Positions 20,973 through 31,019 are shown, counted from the stretch's first letter. The stretch: DNA of 64,000 nt from Pseudomonas putida (GCA_029953615.1 CP124529.1:1302001-1366000), one strand, 5' to 3'. Program-made: numbers and translations. The notes: generated from the sequence alone by a model not told the origin.

Positions 20973-21419
20973 CTACCAGCGCCCGGCAGCATCCTGGTCA
21001 CTCTGCTTCCCTTCGACCCAGCGCGGCCCTTCCTGGGTATTTTCCTTCTTCCAGAATGGCGCCCGGGTTTTCAGGTAGTCCATGATGAAGTTGCAGGCAT
21101 CGAACGCCGCCTGCCGATGGGCACTGGCCACACCGACGAACACGATCGGCTCGCCCGGCTCCAGCGCACCGATGCGGTGCAGCACCTCCACCTTCAGCAA
21201 CGGCCAGCGCTGCTCGGCCTCGACCACGATCTTGGCCAGCGCCTTTTCGGTCATGCCCGGATAGTGCTCGAGGAACATCCCCGCCACTTCGCGACCATCG
21301 TTGAAGTCCCGCACATAACCGACAAAACCGACCACCGCCCCCACGCCGACATTGGCCGCATGCATGGCATTGGTCTCGGCCCCTGGGTCGAACGCGCCTT
21401 CCTGTACTCGCACAGCCAT
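20973..21419 (-). CDS. moaE: Molybdopterin synthase catalytic subunit
   Basis: A 148-residue large subunit of molybdopterin synthase, which puts two sulfurs into precursor Z to form the dithiolene of molybdopterin. It has GAVVGFVGYVRDFNDG near residues 27-42, MFLEHYPGMTEKAL, the RIGALEPGEPIV segment, VASAHRQAAFDAC, and LKTRAPFWKKE with the conserved C-terminal lysines. It starts 2 bases after moaD, so the two subunits are cotranslated from one operon moaC-moaD-moaE. Confidence 0.95.
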   Translation of the reverse strand: MAVRVQEGAFDPGAETNAMHAANVGVGAVVGFVGYVRDFNDGREVAGMFLEHYPGMTEKALAKIVVEAEQRWPLLKVEVLHRIGALEPGEPIVFVGVASAHRQAAFDACNFIMDYLKTRAPFWKKENTQEGPRWVEGKQSDQDAAGRW

Positions 21420-21421
21420 GT

Positions 21422-21667
21422 TCAGCCTCCGGTCACCGGCGGGAAGAACGCCACTTCATCGCCCTCTTCCAGCGGCTCATCGAGCTTGCACAGCTCTTCA
21501 TTACGCGCGCACATCAGGTTCTGCTCGGCCAGCAGCTCGTACTGCCCGCCCTTGCCCAGCAGCGCCTGGCGCACATCGTCGATAACCTTGAACTCGCCCT
21601 CCACTCGCTCGGCATCCACGCCCAGCAGCTCGCGGTAACGGGCGAAGTACATCACCTTGATCTTCAT
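21422..21667 (-). CDS. moaD: Molybdopterin synthase sulfur carrier subunit
   Basis: An 81-residue ubiquitin-fold protein that carries sulfur as a C-terminal thiocarboxylate. The end is ...FFPPVTGG with the required Gly-Gly, and MYFARYRELLG at the start is typical. ATG 21667 overlaps the moaC stop (TGATG), the usual coupling. An extra GTG directly upstream of it is not needed. Confidence 0.94.
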   Translation of the reverse strand: MKIKVMYFARYRELLGVDAERVEGEFKVIDDVRQALLGKGGQYELLAEQNLMCARNEELCKLDEPLEEGDEVAFFPPVTGG

Positions 21668-22137
21668 CACGCCTGCACCTTGTAGTGGCCACTCTTGCCG
21701 CCGACCTTCTCCAGCAGGCGCACCTGCTCGATGACCATGCCTTTATCCACAGCCTTGCACATGTCATAGATCGTCAGCGCAGCCACGCTGGCGGCGGTCA
21801 GCGCCTCCATCTCCACGCCGGTCTGCCCGGCCAGCTTGCAGCGGGCGACGATGCGCACGGCGTCCTGCCCCTCGGCACTGAGTTCGACCTTGACGCTGGT
21901 CAGCATCAGCGGGTGGCACAGCGGGATCAGGTCACTGGTCTTCTTGGCCGCCTGGATACCGGCAATGCGCGCCACGGCGAACACGTCCCCCTTGGGGTGT
22001 TCACCGTCGACAATCATCTGCAAGGTCTGCGGCAACATGCGCACACGCGCCTCGGCCGTGGCCTCGCGCTCGGTCACGGCCTTTTCAGTGACGTCGACCA
22101 TGTTGGCCCGCCCCTGGGAATCAAGATGTGTCAGCAC
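21667..22137 (-). CDS. moaC: Cyclic pyranopterin monophosphate synthase
   Basis: A 156-residue enzyme that turns the MoaA product into cyclic pyranopterin monophosphate, the first intermediate of molybdenum cofactor synthesis. It has [14 protein letters not shown] (about 69-82), [27 protein letters not shown] (two pieces of the active site), and KSGHY near the C-terminus. The start is GTG 22137 with AGGAG upstream; the MVDVTEK part follows 13 codons in. It is the first gene of moaC-moaD-moaE. moaA and moaB are not here. Confidence 0.94.
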   Translation of the reverse strand: MLTHLDSQGRANMVDVTEKAVTEREATAEARVRMLPQTLQMIVDGEHPKGDVFAVARIAGIQAAKKTSDLIPLCHPLMLTSVKVELSAEGQDAVRIVARCKLAGQTGVEMEALTAASVAALTIYDMCKAVDKGMVIEQVRLLEKVGGKSGHYKVQA

Positions 22138-22222
22138 TGCTCTGCTCCTGTGAAGGGAACACGCAGTGTAAACCTGTGAGTCAGGTTTGAGCAGAGGGAT
22201 GCGTCAACTGGCCCGCGAAGAG

Positions 22223-22244
22223 GCCGGGCGGCGAACCGCCCGGC
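22223..22244 (-). terminator. Hairpin at the 3' end of the phoH-like gene
   Basis: On the minus strand GCCGGGCGG-TTCG-CCGCCCGGC is a perfect nine-pair stem with a TTCG loop, right after the stop. The T run is poor, so it may act as a stabiliser or a weak terminator. Confidence 0.6.
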
Positions 22245-22252
22245 GGTGAGGG

Positions 22253-23647
22253 TTACAGATGCGATTCGGCGTACTCGGCCAGCACCGAGCGTGGCACGCC
22301 CTGCAGGGTGATGTGCACGCCATGGGGGAAGTCCTTGAAGCGCTCGGTCAGGTAGGTCAGGCCCGAGCTGGTCGCGGACAGGTAGGGGGTGTCGATCTGC
22401 GCCAGGTTGCCCAGGCAGACTACCTTGGACCCGGAGCCGGCACGGGTGATGATGGTTTTCATCTGGTGCGGCGTGAGGTTCTGGCACTCATCAATCAGGA
22501 TCAGGCTCTGCTGGAAGCTACGGCCACGGATGTAGTTCAGCGACTTGAACTGCAGCGGCACGCGCTCGAGGATGTACTCGACGCTGCCATGGGTGCTTTC
22601 GTCATCCATGTGCAAGGCTTCGAGGTTGTCGGTGATGGCGCCCAGCCAGGGCTCCATTTTCTCGGCCTCGGTGCCCGGCAGGAAGCCGATCTCCTGGTCC
22701 AGCCCCTGCACACTGCGGGTGGCGATGATGCGCCGGTAGCGCTTGCTGACCATGGTCTGTTCAATGGCCGCGGCCAAGGCCAGGATGGTCTTGCCGGAAC
22801 CGGCGGCGCCGGTCAGGTTGACCAGGTGGATATCCGGGTCGAGCAGGGCGAACAGCGCCAGGCTCTGGTGGATGTCCCGCGGCTTCAGGCCCCAGGCTTC
22901 CTGGTGCAGCAGCGGTTCCTGGTGCAGGTCGAGCAACAGCAGCTCGTCGTTGCGGATACCCTTGATCCAGCCGACGAAGCCCTGTTCATCGATGATGAAC
23001 TCGTTGACATGCACCGCCGGCAGGTTGTCGATCAATTGCACGCGGTGCCACGTACGGCCACGCTCCTGGCGGGTATCGACCTTGCTCACCCGGTCCCAGA
23101 ACGAGCCGGTGACCGAATGGTAGCCCTTGGACAGCAAGGACACGTCGTCGACCAGCTGGTCGGTGCTGTAGTCCTCGGCCGCGATGCCACAGGCACGTGC
23201 CTTGAGGCGCATGTTGATGTCTTTGGTGACCAGCACAACGTCCAGGTCGGTGCGTCGGCCCCGTACTTCGAGCAACTGGTTGATGATGATGTTGTCGTTG
23301 AGGTTTTCCGGCAGCAGCTTGTTCGGCTCGTTGCGCGGGGTCATCAGGATGGACAGGAAGCCCTTGGGCCCGCTCTTGCCACGCTGGATCGGTACGCCCT
23401 GCTCGACATCGCTGGGCGAGGCGTCACCCAGGGTCTGGTCGATCAGGCGAATGGCCTGGCGGCATTCGGCGGCGATGGTCTGTTTGCCGGTCTTGAGCTT
23501 GTCGAGTTCCTCCAGCACCGTCATCGGGATGGCGACATGGTGCTCCTCGAAGTTCAGTAACGCGTTGGGGTCGTGAATCAGGACGTTGGTATCGAGCACA
23601 TACAGGATAGGCTTGCTGGAGGAAGGGTTGCGTCCTTGGTCATCCAT
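22253..23647 (-). CDS. PIN domain / PhoH-like ATPase (PhoH2-type)
   Basis: A 464-residue fusion. The N-terminal PIN nuclease-like domain (about 15-150) shows LDTNVLIHD with the first acidic residues, VLEELDKLK, and VTKDINMRLKARA. The C-terminal PhoH ATPase (about 255-460) has Walker A GAAGSGKT near 279-286 and Walker B LILIDECQN. PhoH2 proteins are described as RNA helicases/RNases. The length fits the family. No toxin-antitoxin partner is visible. ATG 23647 is the only reasonable start. Single gene ending at the 22223-22244 hairpin. Confidence 0.9.
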   Translation of the reverse strand: MDDQGRNPSSSKPILYVLDTNVLIHDPNALLNFEEHHVAIPMTVLEELDKLKTGKQTIAAECRQAIRLIDQTLGDASPSDVEQGVPIQRGKSGPKGFLSILMTPRNEPNKLLPENLNDNIIINQLLEVRGRRTDLDVVLVTKDINMRLKARACGIAAEDYSTDQLVDDVSLLSKGYHSVTGSFWDRVSKVDTRQERGRTWHRVQLIDNLPAVHVNEFIIDEQGFVGWIKGIRNDELLLLDLHQEPLLHQEAWGLKPRDIHQSLALFALLDPDIHLVNLTGAAGSGKTILALAAAIEQTMVSKRYRRIIATRSVQGLDQEIGFLPGTEAEKMEPWLGAITDNLEALHMDDESTHGSVEYILERVPLQFKSLNYIRGRSFQQSLILIDECQNLTPHQMKTIITRAGSGSKVVCLGNLAQIDTPYLSATSSGLTYLTERFKDFPHGVHITLQGVPRSVLAEYAESHL

Positions 23648-24037
23648 ACTCGGTCACCTTATGTCGAAGCCACACGGCGTGGTCTGTTACGCCGCAGAGT
23701 GACTGCCGCTGTCCCCGTATCCGCGTTGTTACGGGCGGGAAGCGAACCTGGCTAGGTGGGCCTGGATGACGCCACCTGTGCTGCAGGAATCGGCTGTCTG
23801 GTTTCTTCATACAGCAAAAATGATGACTAAAAAAAGTCTTTTTACGTGTAGGTGAAGTTTATTTTTCCAAATGACGAACAGGGGTTGGCGAGGGGGCGCG
23901 TGGGGGCTACAGTAAAAATTCAGGCTGGGATTGCTGGGGGGCGCTTCGCACCCCGATCGCGACACAAGGCCGCTCCTACAGGCATCGCGTAACCTTGTAG
24001 AGCGGCCTTGTGTCGCGATGGGCCGCAAAGCGGCCCC
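23648..24037. other. 390-base gap upstream of the phoH-like gene
   Basis: No gene was found. An AT-rich stretch at about 23808-23870 with T and A runs may carry the phoH promoter, but no clear -35/-10 pair stands out. The right end (23936 on) is a REP pair. Confidence 0.5.
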
Positions 24038-24038
24038 C
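23936..24038. repeat. REP inverted pair, family C
   Basis: ATCGCGACACAAGGCCGCTC faces GAGCGGCCTTGTGTCGCGAT, with GGGGGGCGC and GCGGCCCCC outer arms. It directly abuts the stop codon of the polysaccharide deacetylase-like gene. Confidence 0.85.
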
Positions 24039-25165
24039 TACCCCCTCAAGCCATACGCCTGGCAATCTTCCCAACCAATCCCGCTCTGCGCGGTATTGCG
24101 CAACAACCACTCCACCGCCGGCTGCGCCTTGGGTAGGCCGTCATGGAACTGGATCACCCCCTTGCGCCACAGCAGCATCAAGGTCAGCACCCGCTGGGCA
24201 GAGGCCTCGGCACTCAGTGCGCCATCATCCTGGGCATCGATGTCCCACAATGACACCCGCAGCTGCTGGCTGGCCATGAAAGCCTCGCCATCGGCACGGC
24301 GCTGCCCGTAAGGCGGCCGGAACAACGGCACGTACTGCTCCGGCAAGTCGGCCTGCACTCGTGCCCGGCTGCGCCGCAACGAATCCTGCCAGTCTGTCCA
24401 CTGCGCATGGGAGCGGTACTCCCAACCCTGAATCCCCACGCATTGCCCACGATAGAGTTGGCGCAAGGCATCTGCCGCACCGGCGTCACGGCGTTGCTGC
24501 AGGCGATTGCCGAGCACGAAGAACGTGCCTTCAAGCTTTTGCCGGCGCAGATAATCAGCCAGCAGATCGGTACTGCCGCCCTGCGGCCCGGGCCCACCAA
24601 CGAAGGTCAGCAGGAACATGCGGTCGTTCAGCTGATCCCCGTTGCGCTCGCGCGAGGACAGCCGCTCCACCTCGCTGCTGGTCTGTGGCAGCAACGCAGC
24701 CTTGCGCAGCTGCTCGTCCAGGTAGCGCACATGGAACTGGTGGCTCGGCTCGATCCAGCCTGTGTAGAACGTGCCGACATCAGTCGCGAACGTCGTCGCT
24801 TGCGTGCGCAACTCCGCCATCGATGTTACCGGGTAGCAGAACGACGCATCCTGCTCGCAACTGCGCTGAGCCTGTTGATAACCCTCCCACAACCGCTGCC
24901 ACATGCGCGCCCGCACCAGGCGCACCTTCTGCAGGTTGATCTGTCGCAGCCCCAGGCGCGCCGCCAGCGTCGCGTCGTCCAGCAGTTCGCTTTCGTGCAG
25001 CACCTGGGCGAACGAGAGGATCTCGGCCCGCGAAGCCACGTCGAACAACGCCGGGCTGTCCAGCTGTTCGGGCCACAGGCTGCGGTCCAGGCTCACCTGG
25101 GGTGAAGGAGCGGCTTGCACGGCCAGGCTCAGCAGAGCGGCCAGCAAGGCAGAGGCAATACGCAC
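24038..25165 (-). CDS. Exported polysaccharide deacetylase-like protein with degenerate active site
   Basis: A 375-residue protein. A Sec signal (about 1-19, RIASALLAALLSLAVQA) is followed by a helical region of about 170 residues and then a NodB-like barrel. The barrel motifs are altered. LTFDDGP has become LTFVGGP, so both catalytic and metal-binding Asp are lost, and H-[ST]-x-x-H has become EYRSH. Later motifs RPPYGQR, LWDIDAQDD and IQFHDG remain. It is therefore likely a carbohydrate-binding relative and not an active deacetylase. GTG 25165 has GGAG upstream and opens directly into the signal peptide; the frame is open 39 codons further without sense. It lies just before yaaA and the alginate operon, divergent from both. 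Confidence 0.75.
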   Translation of the reverse strand: MRIASALLAALLSLAVQAAPSPQVSLDRSLWPEQLDSPALFDVASRAEILSFAQVLHESELLDDATLAARLGLRQINLQKVRLVRARMWQRLWEGYQQAQRSCEQDASFCYPVTSMAELRTQATTFATDVGTFYTGWIEPSHQFHVRYLDEQLRKAALLPQTSSEVERLSSRERNGDQLNDRMFLLTFVGGPGPQGGSTDLLADYLRRQKLEGTFFVLGNRLQQRRDAGAADALRQLYRGQCVGIQGWEYRSHAQWTDWQDSLRRSRARVQADLPEQYVPLFRPPYGQRRADGEAFMASQQLRVSLWDIDAQDDGALSAEASAQRVLTLMLLWRKGVIQFHDGLPKAQPAVEWLLRNTAQSGIGWEDCQAYGLRG

Positions 25166-25302
25166 GGTTGAAGGCTCCGCAACGGCGAAACGCGCACTAT
25201 AGCCTCTGCATCGGTCATGGTCTGTGACTATCGTCGGCATAGTTTGGACTTGCCCCGTCCAGCCCGTAGAATCCCCGGCCAACGATGCCAGGAGCCGACC
25301 CG

Positions 25303-26082
25303 ATGCTGACGGTGATTTCCCCCGCCAAGACCCTCGACTACGACACCCCGCCGGTGACCGAACGCTTCACCCTGCCCCAGTACCTGGACGACTCCCAGGA
25401 ACTGATCCAGCAGCTGCGCGACCTGTCACCGGCGCAGATCAGCGAACTGATGCACCTGTCCGACAAGCTCGCCGGCCTGAATGCCGCGCGCTTCGGCAGC
25501 TGGACCCCGGACTTCACCCCGGCCAATGCCAAGCAGGCGCTGCTGGCGTTCAAGGGTGACGTGTACACCGGCCTCGACGCCGAGAGCCTGGGCGAGGACG
25601 ACTTCAGCTATGCCCAGGATCACCTGCGCATGCTTTCGGGCCTGTACGGCCTGCTGCGCCCGCTCGACCTGATGCAGCCCTACCGCCTGGAAATGGGCAC
25701 CAAGCTGGCCAACGCCCGCGGCAAGGACCTGTACGCCTTCTGGGGCACGCGCATCAGCGAGTGGCTGAACCAGGCCCTGGCCGAACAGGGTGATGATGTG
25801 CTGCTGAACCTGGCCAGCAACGAGTACTTCAGCGCGGTGAAACGCAGTGCGCTCAAGGCTCGGGTGATCAACGTCGACTTCAAGGACCTGAAGAACGGCC
25901 AGTACAAGATCATCAGCTTCTACGCCAAGAAAGCCCGCGGCATGATGAGCCGCTTCGTCATCCAGCAGCGCATCAGCGACCCGGAGCAGCTCAAGCAGTT
26001 CGATGTGCAGGGGTACTACTACAGTGCCGAGCAGTCGAAGCCGGACCAGCTGGTGTTTCTGCGCGATCATCCCACCGAGTAA
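25303..26082 (+). CDS. yaaA: Peroxide stress protein YaaA (UPF0246)
   Basis: A 259-residue cytosolic protein. It opens [17 protein letters not shown], has the DYDTP and [20 protein letters not shown] segments and ends RDHPTE. In E. coli YaaA lowers free iron and limits DNA damage during peroxide stress. ATG 25303 is preceded by AGGAGCC; an in-frame start six codons earlier lies in the ribosome site. Single gene, 860 bases ahead of algD. Confidence 0.94.
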   Translation: MLTVISPAKTLDYDTPPVTERFTLPQYLDDSQELIQQLRDLSPAQISELMHLSDKLAGLNAARFGSWTPDFTPANAKQALLAFKGDVYTGLDAESLGEDDFSYAQDHLRMLSGLYGLLRPLDLMQPYRLEMGTKLANARGKDLYAFWGTRISEWLNQALAEQGDDVLLNLASNEYFSAVKRSALKARVINVDFKDLKNGQYKIISFYAKKARGMMSRFVIQQRISDPEQLKQFDVQGYYYSAEQSKPDQLVFLRDHPTE

Positions 26083-26095
26083 GCCTGTAGCACCG

Positions 26096-26182
26096 CTTTC
26101 GCGGGCTCGCCCGCTCCCACAGGTATGCCACTGAATTCAAGGTCGGTGACCAACCTGTGGGAGCGGGCGTGCCCGCGAATGG
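26096..26182. repeat. REP inverted pair, family A
   Basis: Facing family A units begin about 13 bases after the yaaA stop and separate yaaA from the algD control region. Confidence 0.85.
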
Positions 26183-26299
26183 GCAAAAACATTTCTCCCC
26201 GCCTTTGCCCCTCAACAGGGCACACTTCATATCGCCACTACGCCACAAATCCGACGCCAATAAAACGTCACACCACTACTTATCGCCAAACGCCATAAG

Positions 26300-26308
26300 A
26301 CCGTTCGT
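26300..26308 (+). promoter_or_regulatory. AlgR-type binding box upstream of algD
   Basis: ACCGTTCGT matches the P. aeruginosa AlgR box (ACCGTTCGTC) in nine of its ten bases. It lies about 210 bases upstream of the predicted algD start of transcription. P. aeruginosa has far-upstream AlgR boxes, so the arrangement is plausible. Confidence 0.55.
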
Positions 26309-26477
26309 AGCTTTTTTGACGAATTTTTCAAAAAATTTTTCAATACTGGCACAAAAATATCTCGCAACAGTTTCGCCCTTTATATATCGGGGCAAAACCC
26401 CCGCGTGCTATCAAATTGAAATTGTTCGCCACTGAAAAAATATTTAGAAATCTTTCATCCGCGCCGAACCCACCCCG

Positions 26478-26505
26478 GAACTTCTGCTACGACGAATCGC
26501 TCATA
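26478..26505 (+). promoter_or_regulatory. AlgU (sigma-22, RpoE-type) promoter of the alginate operon
   Basis: GAACTT, a 17-base spacer, then TCATA fits the AlgU consensus GAACTT-N16/17-TCnnA exactly. The surrounding GGAACTTC also matches the known algD promoter. Confidence 0.85.
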
Positions 26506-26944
26506 GTGCCGTAACGATTTTCCTGCCCTCGGGGTGTGAGAGATGACTTACAGATGACAACGGCAGGTATCCACTACCAGCCCAACAACTTCGACAGGTA
26601 TGACGGCAACCCCCGAAGACCCTGTCCACGCAGGAGAGACGCGTCCCTTACAATTCGTCCTAGTGGTTGATTTCAAAGGATTTTTCCACTTGAAAAAACA
26701 AGCACAGCAACGCGCCAGGTAGCGCATTGCAATAAAGACGGCTGCATTCCAGGGCACGTTTTTTAATTAATGGCTTTTTACTGCCACATTTGAGTGCATA
26801 ACTTTTTGCGCTCCGGATTTATTTTGCCTGCGCTCGGCGAAGTGTGCATTTCGCCATGGATCCGTGCGCCCGAAAACTGTTGTTAATCAACCCAGCCCGG
26901 CTCTCTCCGGAGGGTCGGCGTGATAAACACATGAGGTGATAGCG

Positions 26945-28261
26945 ATGCGTATCAGCATCTTTGGTTTGGGTTATGTGGGTGCAGTCTGTGCAGGCTGCCT
27001 GACGGCGCGAGGCCATGAAGTGATCGGTGTGGACGTGTCCAGCACCAAGATCGACCTGATCAATCAGGGCAAGTCGCCCATCGTCGAACCTGGCCTGGAA
27101 GCACTGCTGCAACAGGGCATCGCCAACGGCCGCCTGCGCGGTACTACCGATTTCGCCGAAGCCATCCGTGCCAGCGACGTATCGATGATCTGCGTGGGTA
27201 CCCCAAGCAAGAAGAACGGCGACCTGGGCCTTGAGTATATCGAGTCGGTATGCCGCGAAATCGGCTACGTGCTGCGTGACAGCGAGCGCCGCCACACCAT
27301 CGTGGTACGCAGCACCGTGCTGCCGGGCACCGTGAAGAACGTGGTGATCCCGATCCTCGAAGACTGCTCGGGCAAGAAAGCCGGCGTCGACTTCGGCGTC
27401 GCGGTCAACCCGGAATTCCTGCGTGAAAGCACCGCGATCAAGGATTACGACCAGCCACCGATGACCGTCATCGGCGAACTGGACAGCGCCAGCGGCGACA
27501 TCCTCCAGGCCCTGTACGAAGAGCTCGACGCGCCGATCATCCGCAAGCCGATCGAAGTGGCCGAGATGATCAAGTACACCTGCAACGTGTGGCACGCCAC
27601 CAAGGTCACCTTCGCCAACGAGATCGGCAACATCGCCAAAGCCGTAGGCGTGGATGGCCGTGACGTGATGGACGTGGTCTGCCAGGACAAAGTGCTGAAC
27701 CTGTCCCAGTACTACATGCGCCCTGGCTTCGCCTTCGGCGGCTCGTGCCTGCCCAAGGACGTGCGCGCCCTCACCTATCGTGCCGCCAGCCTGGATGTTC
27801 GCGCACCGCTGCTCGACTCGCTGATGCGCAGCAACGAATCGCAGGTGCAGAACGCCTTCGAGCTGATCGAAGCCCACGACAAGCGCAAGGTCGCCCTGCT
27901 CGGCCTGAGCTTCAAGGCCGGCACCGACGACCTGCGGGAAAGCCCGCTGGTGGAACTGGCCGAGCGCCTGATCGGCAAGGGCTACCAGCTGGACATCTAC
28001 GACGAGAACGTCCAGTACGCCCGCGTCCACGGCGCCAACAAGGACTACATCGAGTCGAAGATCCCGCACGTGTCGTCGCTGCTCAACGCCGACTTCCAGA
28101 AGGTGATCGACAACGCCGACATCATCGTCCTGGGCAACCGTGACGAGCAGTTCCGTGCACTGGCACAGCAAGCACCGGCCGGCAAGCACGTGATCGACCT
28201 GGTCGGCTTCATGAGCAAACCGACCTGCGCCACCAGCCGTACCGAAGGCATTTGCTGGTAA
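26945..28261 (+). CDS. algD: GDP-mannose 6-dehydrogenase
   Basis: A 438-residue NAD-dependent enzyme. It oxidises GDP-mannose twice to GDP-mannuronate, the committed step and direct precursor of alginate. The N-terminal Rossmann motif is GLGYVGAV (about 7-14), [15 protein letters not shown] follows, the catalytic Cys268 lies in GGSCLPKD, and [16 protein letters not shown] lies in the C-terminal domain. The length equals the family's 436-438. ATG 26945 is supported by GAGGTG; a GTG three codons earlier overlaps that site. It is the first gene of the alginate operon. Confidence 0.97.
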   Translation: MRISIFGLGYVGAVCAGCLTARGHEVIGVDVSSTKIDLINQGKSPIVEPGLEALLQQGIANGRLRGTTDFAEAIRASDVSMICVGTPSKKNGDLGLEYIESVCREIGYVLRDSERRHTIVVRSTVLPGTVKNVVIPILEDCSGKKAGVDFGVAVNPEFLRESTAIKDYDQPPMTVIGELDSASGDILQALYEELDAPIIRKPIEVAEMIKYTCNVWHATKVTFANEIGNIAKAVGVDGRDVMDVVCQDKVLNLSQYYMRPGFAFGGSCLPKDVRALTYRAASLDVRAPLLDSLMRSNESQVQNAFELIEAHDKRKVALLGLSFKAGTDDLRESPLVELAERLIGKGYQLDIYDENVQYARVHGANKDYIESKIPHVSSLLNADFQKVIDNADIIVLGNRDEQFRALAQQAPAGKHVIDLVGFMSKPTCATSRTEGICW

Positions 28262-28325
28262 GTGCCGGCAGGGCAGCGATGGCCTCCCCACCACCGCTGC
28301 CCACCTTTCCCCGAATTCTCGACGG

Positions 28326-29816
28326 ATGCTGAACATGCAAAGGATCCAGACAGTGCTGTTGCAGTGCGCCGGTTGGCTGCTCTACATGAGTCTGCTCATG
28401 TTGATCGCCCTGGCCCTGCCAGCCGATATCTTCGACTCGCAGTCGAAGCACTTCATCTTCCTGGTCGGCGCAGTCGGCATCTGGCGCTATTCCATGGGCG
28501 CCACCCATTTCATCCGCGGCATGATCTTCCTCTACGGCGTGTACCCGTACCTGCGCCGCAAGGTGCAGAAGATGGGCAAGGACGCCGACCCGTCCCATGT
28601 GTACCTGATGGTGACCAGCTTCCGCATCGAAGCGCTGACCACCGCCCAGGTTTACAGCTCGGTGATCCGCGAGGCGATCAACTGTGGCTTCCCCACCACC
28701 GTGGTCTGCTCGCTGGTGGAAATGTCGGACGAACTGCTGGTGAAAAGCCTGTGGGCCAAATACAACCCGCCAGCCCACGTGAAACTGGACATCGTGCGCA
28801 TCGCCGGTACCGGCAAGCGTGACGGCCTGGCCTACGGTTTCCGTGCCATCTCGCGCATGCTGCCGGACGAGAACGCTGTGGTCGCAGTGATCGACGGCGA
28901 CACCGTGCTGGGCGATGGCGTGGTACGCAAGACCGTGCCGTGGTTCAAGCTGTTCCCCAACGTCGGCGGCCTGACCACCAACGAGTTCTGCGAAGTGCGT
29001 GGCGGCTACATCATGAGCGAGTGGCACAAGCTGCGCTTCGCCCAGCGCCACATCAACATGTGCTCGATGGCCCTGTCCAAGCGCGTGCTCACCATGACCG
29101 GGCGCATGTCGATGTTCCGCGCCAGCGTGGTGACCAACCCCGAGTTCATCGCCGACGTCGAAAGCGACTCGCTGATGCACTGGCGCCTGGGCCGCTTCAA
29201 GTTCCTCACCGGTGACGACAAGTCCAGCTGGTTCAGCCTGATGCGCCTGGGCTATGACACTTTCTACGTGCCGGACGCCGCCATCAACACGGTCGAGCAC
29301 CCGCCGGAGAAGAGCTTCTTCAAGGCCAGCCGCAAGCTGATGTACCGCTGGTACGGCAACAACCTGCGGCAGAACTCCCGCGCGCTGGGCCTGGGCCTGC
29401 GCCGCCTGGGGCTGTTCACCAGCATCGTGCTGTTCGACCAGCGCGTGTCGATGTGGACCAGCCTGCTGGGCCTGACCGTGGCAGTGATCGCCAGCCTCAA
29501 GTTCGGCCTGGGCTTCCTGCTGGTGTACCTGCTGTGGATCGGCATCACCCGCCTGATCCTCACCATCATGCTGCTGTGCTCCGGCCACAACGTCGGCCCG
29601 GCCTACCCGCTGATTCTCTATTACAACCAGATCATCGGCGCGCTGATGAAGATCTACGTGTTCTTCCGCCTCGACAAGCAGTCCTGGACGCGTCAGCCCA
29701 CTGCCCTCAAGCGAGACCTCGCCAGCTTTCAACAATGGTTCAACACCTGGTCCTCGCGGACCATGACCTTCTCGGCTGCCAGCATCTTCGTCGCTGTGCT
29801 GTTCATGGTCGTGTGA
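28326..29816 (+). CDS. alg8: Alginate polymerase, glycosyltransferase 2 subunit
   Basis: A 496-residue inner-membrane glycosyltransferase that polymerises mannuronate from GDP-mannuronate, working with Alg44. Membrane helices lie at about 12-32 and 37-75 and several after 350. The cytosolic GT2 domain has [12 protein letters not shown] (D-x-D near 190-192), [10 protein letters not shown], and the RW-type acceptor motif in [15 protein letters not shown] 28326 is used. ATG 28335 ([10 protein letters not shown]) is an equally good start since neither has a strong ribosome site. Confidence 0.94.
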   Translation: MLNMQRIQTVLLQCAGWLLYMSLLMLIALALPADIFDSQSKHFIFLVGAVGIWRYSMGATHFIRGMIFLYGVYPYLRRKVQKMGKDADPSHVYLMVTSFRIEALTTAQVYSSVIREAINCGFPTTVVCSLVEMSDELLVKSLWAKYNPPAHVKLDIVRIAGTGKRDGLAYGFRAISRMLPDENAVVAVIDGDTVLGDGVVRKTVPWFKLFPNVGGLTTNEFCEVRGGYIMSEWHKLRFAQRHINMCSMALSKRVLTMTGRMSMFRASVVTNPEFIADVESDSLMHWRLGRFKFLTGDDKSSWFSLMRLGYDTFYVPDAAINTVEHPPEKSFFKASRKLMYRWYGNNLRQNSRALGLGLRRLGLFTSIVLFDQRVSMWTSLLGLTVAVIASLKFGLGFLLVYLLWIGITRLILTIMLLCSGHNVGPAYPLILYYNQIIGALMKIYVFFRLDKQSWTRQPTALKRDLASFQQWFNTWSSRTMTFSAASIFVAVLFMVV

Positions 29817-29852
29817 GCCCAACCCGGATCGGAACTAACAGGAACAAACCAC

Positions 29853-31019
29853 ATGAATACCGCCGTGAACGTCAACGTCGTGCATGAGTCCGAAGCCCAG
29901 CGCCAGCATGCCCGGGTACGTATCCCCGCCAAGCTGCGGTTCCTCGACGCTCAGCGCCAGGCCCACGATGTGAAGGTCGACGACCTCTCCGCCGGTGGCC
30001 TGAGCTTCCACACCAAGCAACAACTGACGGTTGGCGACGTGCTACGCGGAAGGCTGCAGTTCACGGTCGACAACCTCGGCCTGTCGATGGACATCGAGTT
30101 CCAGGTGCGCTCATACCACCCGGACAGTGGCCGCACCGGCGCGCAGTTCCAGAACCTCGAGCCACGCGACATCGCCACCTTGCGCCACATCATCACTTCG
30201 CACCTGTCGGGTGAACTGATCACCGCAGGCGATGTGCTCAGCACCCTGCAGCGTGACAACTTCACCAAGGCGCGCAAGCAAAAGGACAGCGGCGCCGGCC
30301 TGAGCGCCTTCGGCCGCCTCAAGGCAGTGACGGTCACCCTCGGCGTGTTCGTGGTCGGTGTCGCCGCCTTCGGCTTCATCGCCAAGTCGCTGTACGGCAT
30401 GTACTTCGTCAGCCACGCCGAAGCCGGCGTGGTCGCAGTGCCCACTACCAACATCACCATGCCGCGCGACGGCACCGTGAATAGCCTGGTCGACAGCGGC
30501 GGGCTGATCGCCAAGGGCGCGCCACTGGCCAGCTTCACCACCAGCATGCTGGACATGCTCAAGGGCAACCTGGAAGACGCGCAACTGGAGCCGGCGAAGA
30601 TCGAGGAACTGTTCGGCAAGCAGCTGTCCGGCACCCTCACCAGCCCCTGTGACTGCGTGGTTGCCCGCCAGCTGGTGGACAACGGCCAGTACGCCGCCAA
30701 GGGCCAGCCGATCTTCCAGCTGATCCCGCGCACCACCAACCCGATGATCGAGGCGCGCTTCACCTACCGCCAGTTCGACGAGGTCAAGCCAGGCACCCGG
30801 GTCAACTTCCAGGTAGCCGGCGAAGACGAAGTGCGCACCGGCCAGATCGTCAGCAGCGCCAGCCTCAACAGCGAAGACCTGGCCGCCGACATCCGTGTGC
30901 AGATCAAGCCCGACAGCGCCTTGCCCGCCGAACTCGCCGGCCGCCCGGCTTCGGTCAACAGCGACCGTGGCCCGTCGCTGAACTGGCTGATCGACAAAGC
31001 CATGGCCCGTGGGCTGTAA
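29853..31019 (+). CDS. alg44: Alginate polymerase regulator with PilZ domain
   Basis: A 388-residue inner-membrane protein. The N-terminal PilZ domain binds c-di-GMP: R17-QHA-R21 gives RxxxR, and D44-L-S46-A-G-G49 gives the second motif. Both are at the same positions as in P. aeruginosa. A membrane helix lies at about 158-182. The periplasmic part resembles membrane-fusion proteins (GTVNSLVDSGGLIAKGAPLASF). Binding of c-di-GMP turns on polymerisation by Alg8. AGGAAC precedes ATG 29853. It is followed 12 bases later by algK. Confidence 0.95.
   Translation: MNTAVNVNVVHESEAQRQHARVRIPAKLRFLDAQRQAHDVKVDDLSAGGLSFHTKQQLTVGDVLRGRLQFTVDNLGLSMDIEFQVRSYHPDSGRTGAQFQNLEPRDIATLRHIITSHLSGELITAGDVLSTLQRDNFTKARKQKDSGAGLSAFGRLKAVTVTLGVFVVGVAAFGFIAKSLYGMYFVSHAEAGVVAVPTTNITMPRDGTVNSLVDSGGLIAKGAPLASFTTSMLDMLKGNLEDAQLEPAKIEELFGKQLSGTLTSPCDCVVARQLVDNGQYAAKGQPIFQLIPRTTNPMIEARFTYRQFDEVKPGTRVNFQVAGEDEVRTGQIVSSASLNSEDLAADIRVQIKPDSALPAELAGRPASVNSDRGPSLNWLIDKAMARGL

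Larger units (their letters stand above)
26083..26944. other. 862-base control region between yaaA and algD
   Basis: No gene was found. It holds, in order, a REP pair (26096-26182), an AT-rich stretch with T/A tracts (about 26270-26460), an AlgR-like box (26300-26308) and an AlgU-type promoter (26478-26505). Start of transcription near 26512 would leave an untranslated leader of about 430 bases ending in the algD ribosome site GAGGTG (26933-26938). P. aeruginosa algD has a comparable long upstream region and leader (about 370 bases). The leader has no terminator-like hairpin with a T run. Confidence 0.7.

Noticed and set aside
26819..29822. Two long minus-strand frames opposite algD and alg8 (505 and 537 codons)
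   Set aside because: They mirror the codon structure of algD and alg8 and contain low-complexity His/Val/Asp-rich text, without any recognisable domain.
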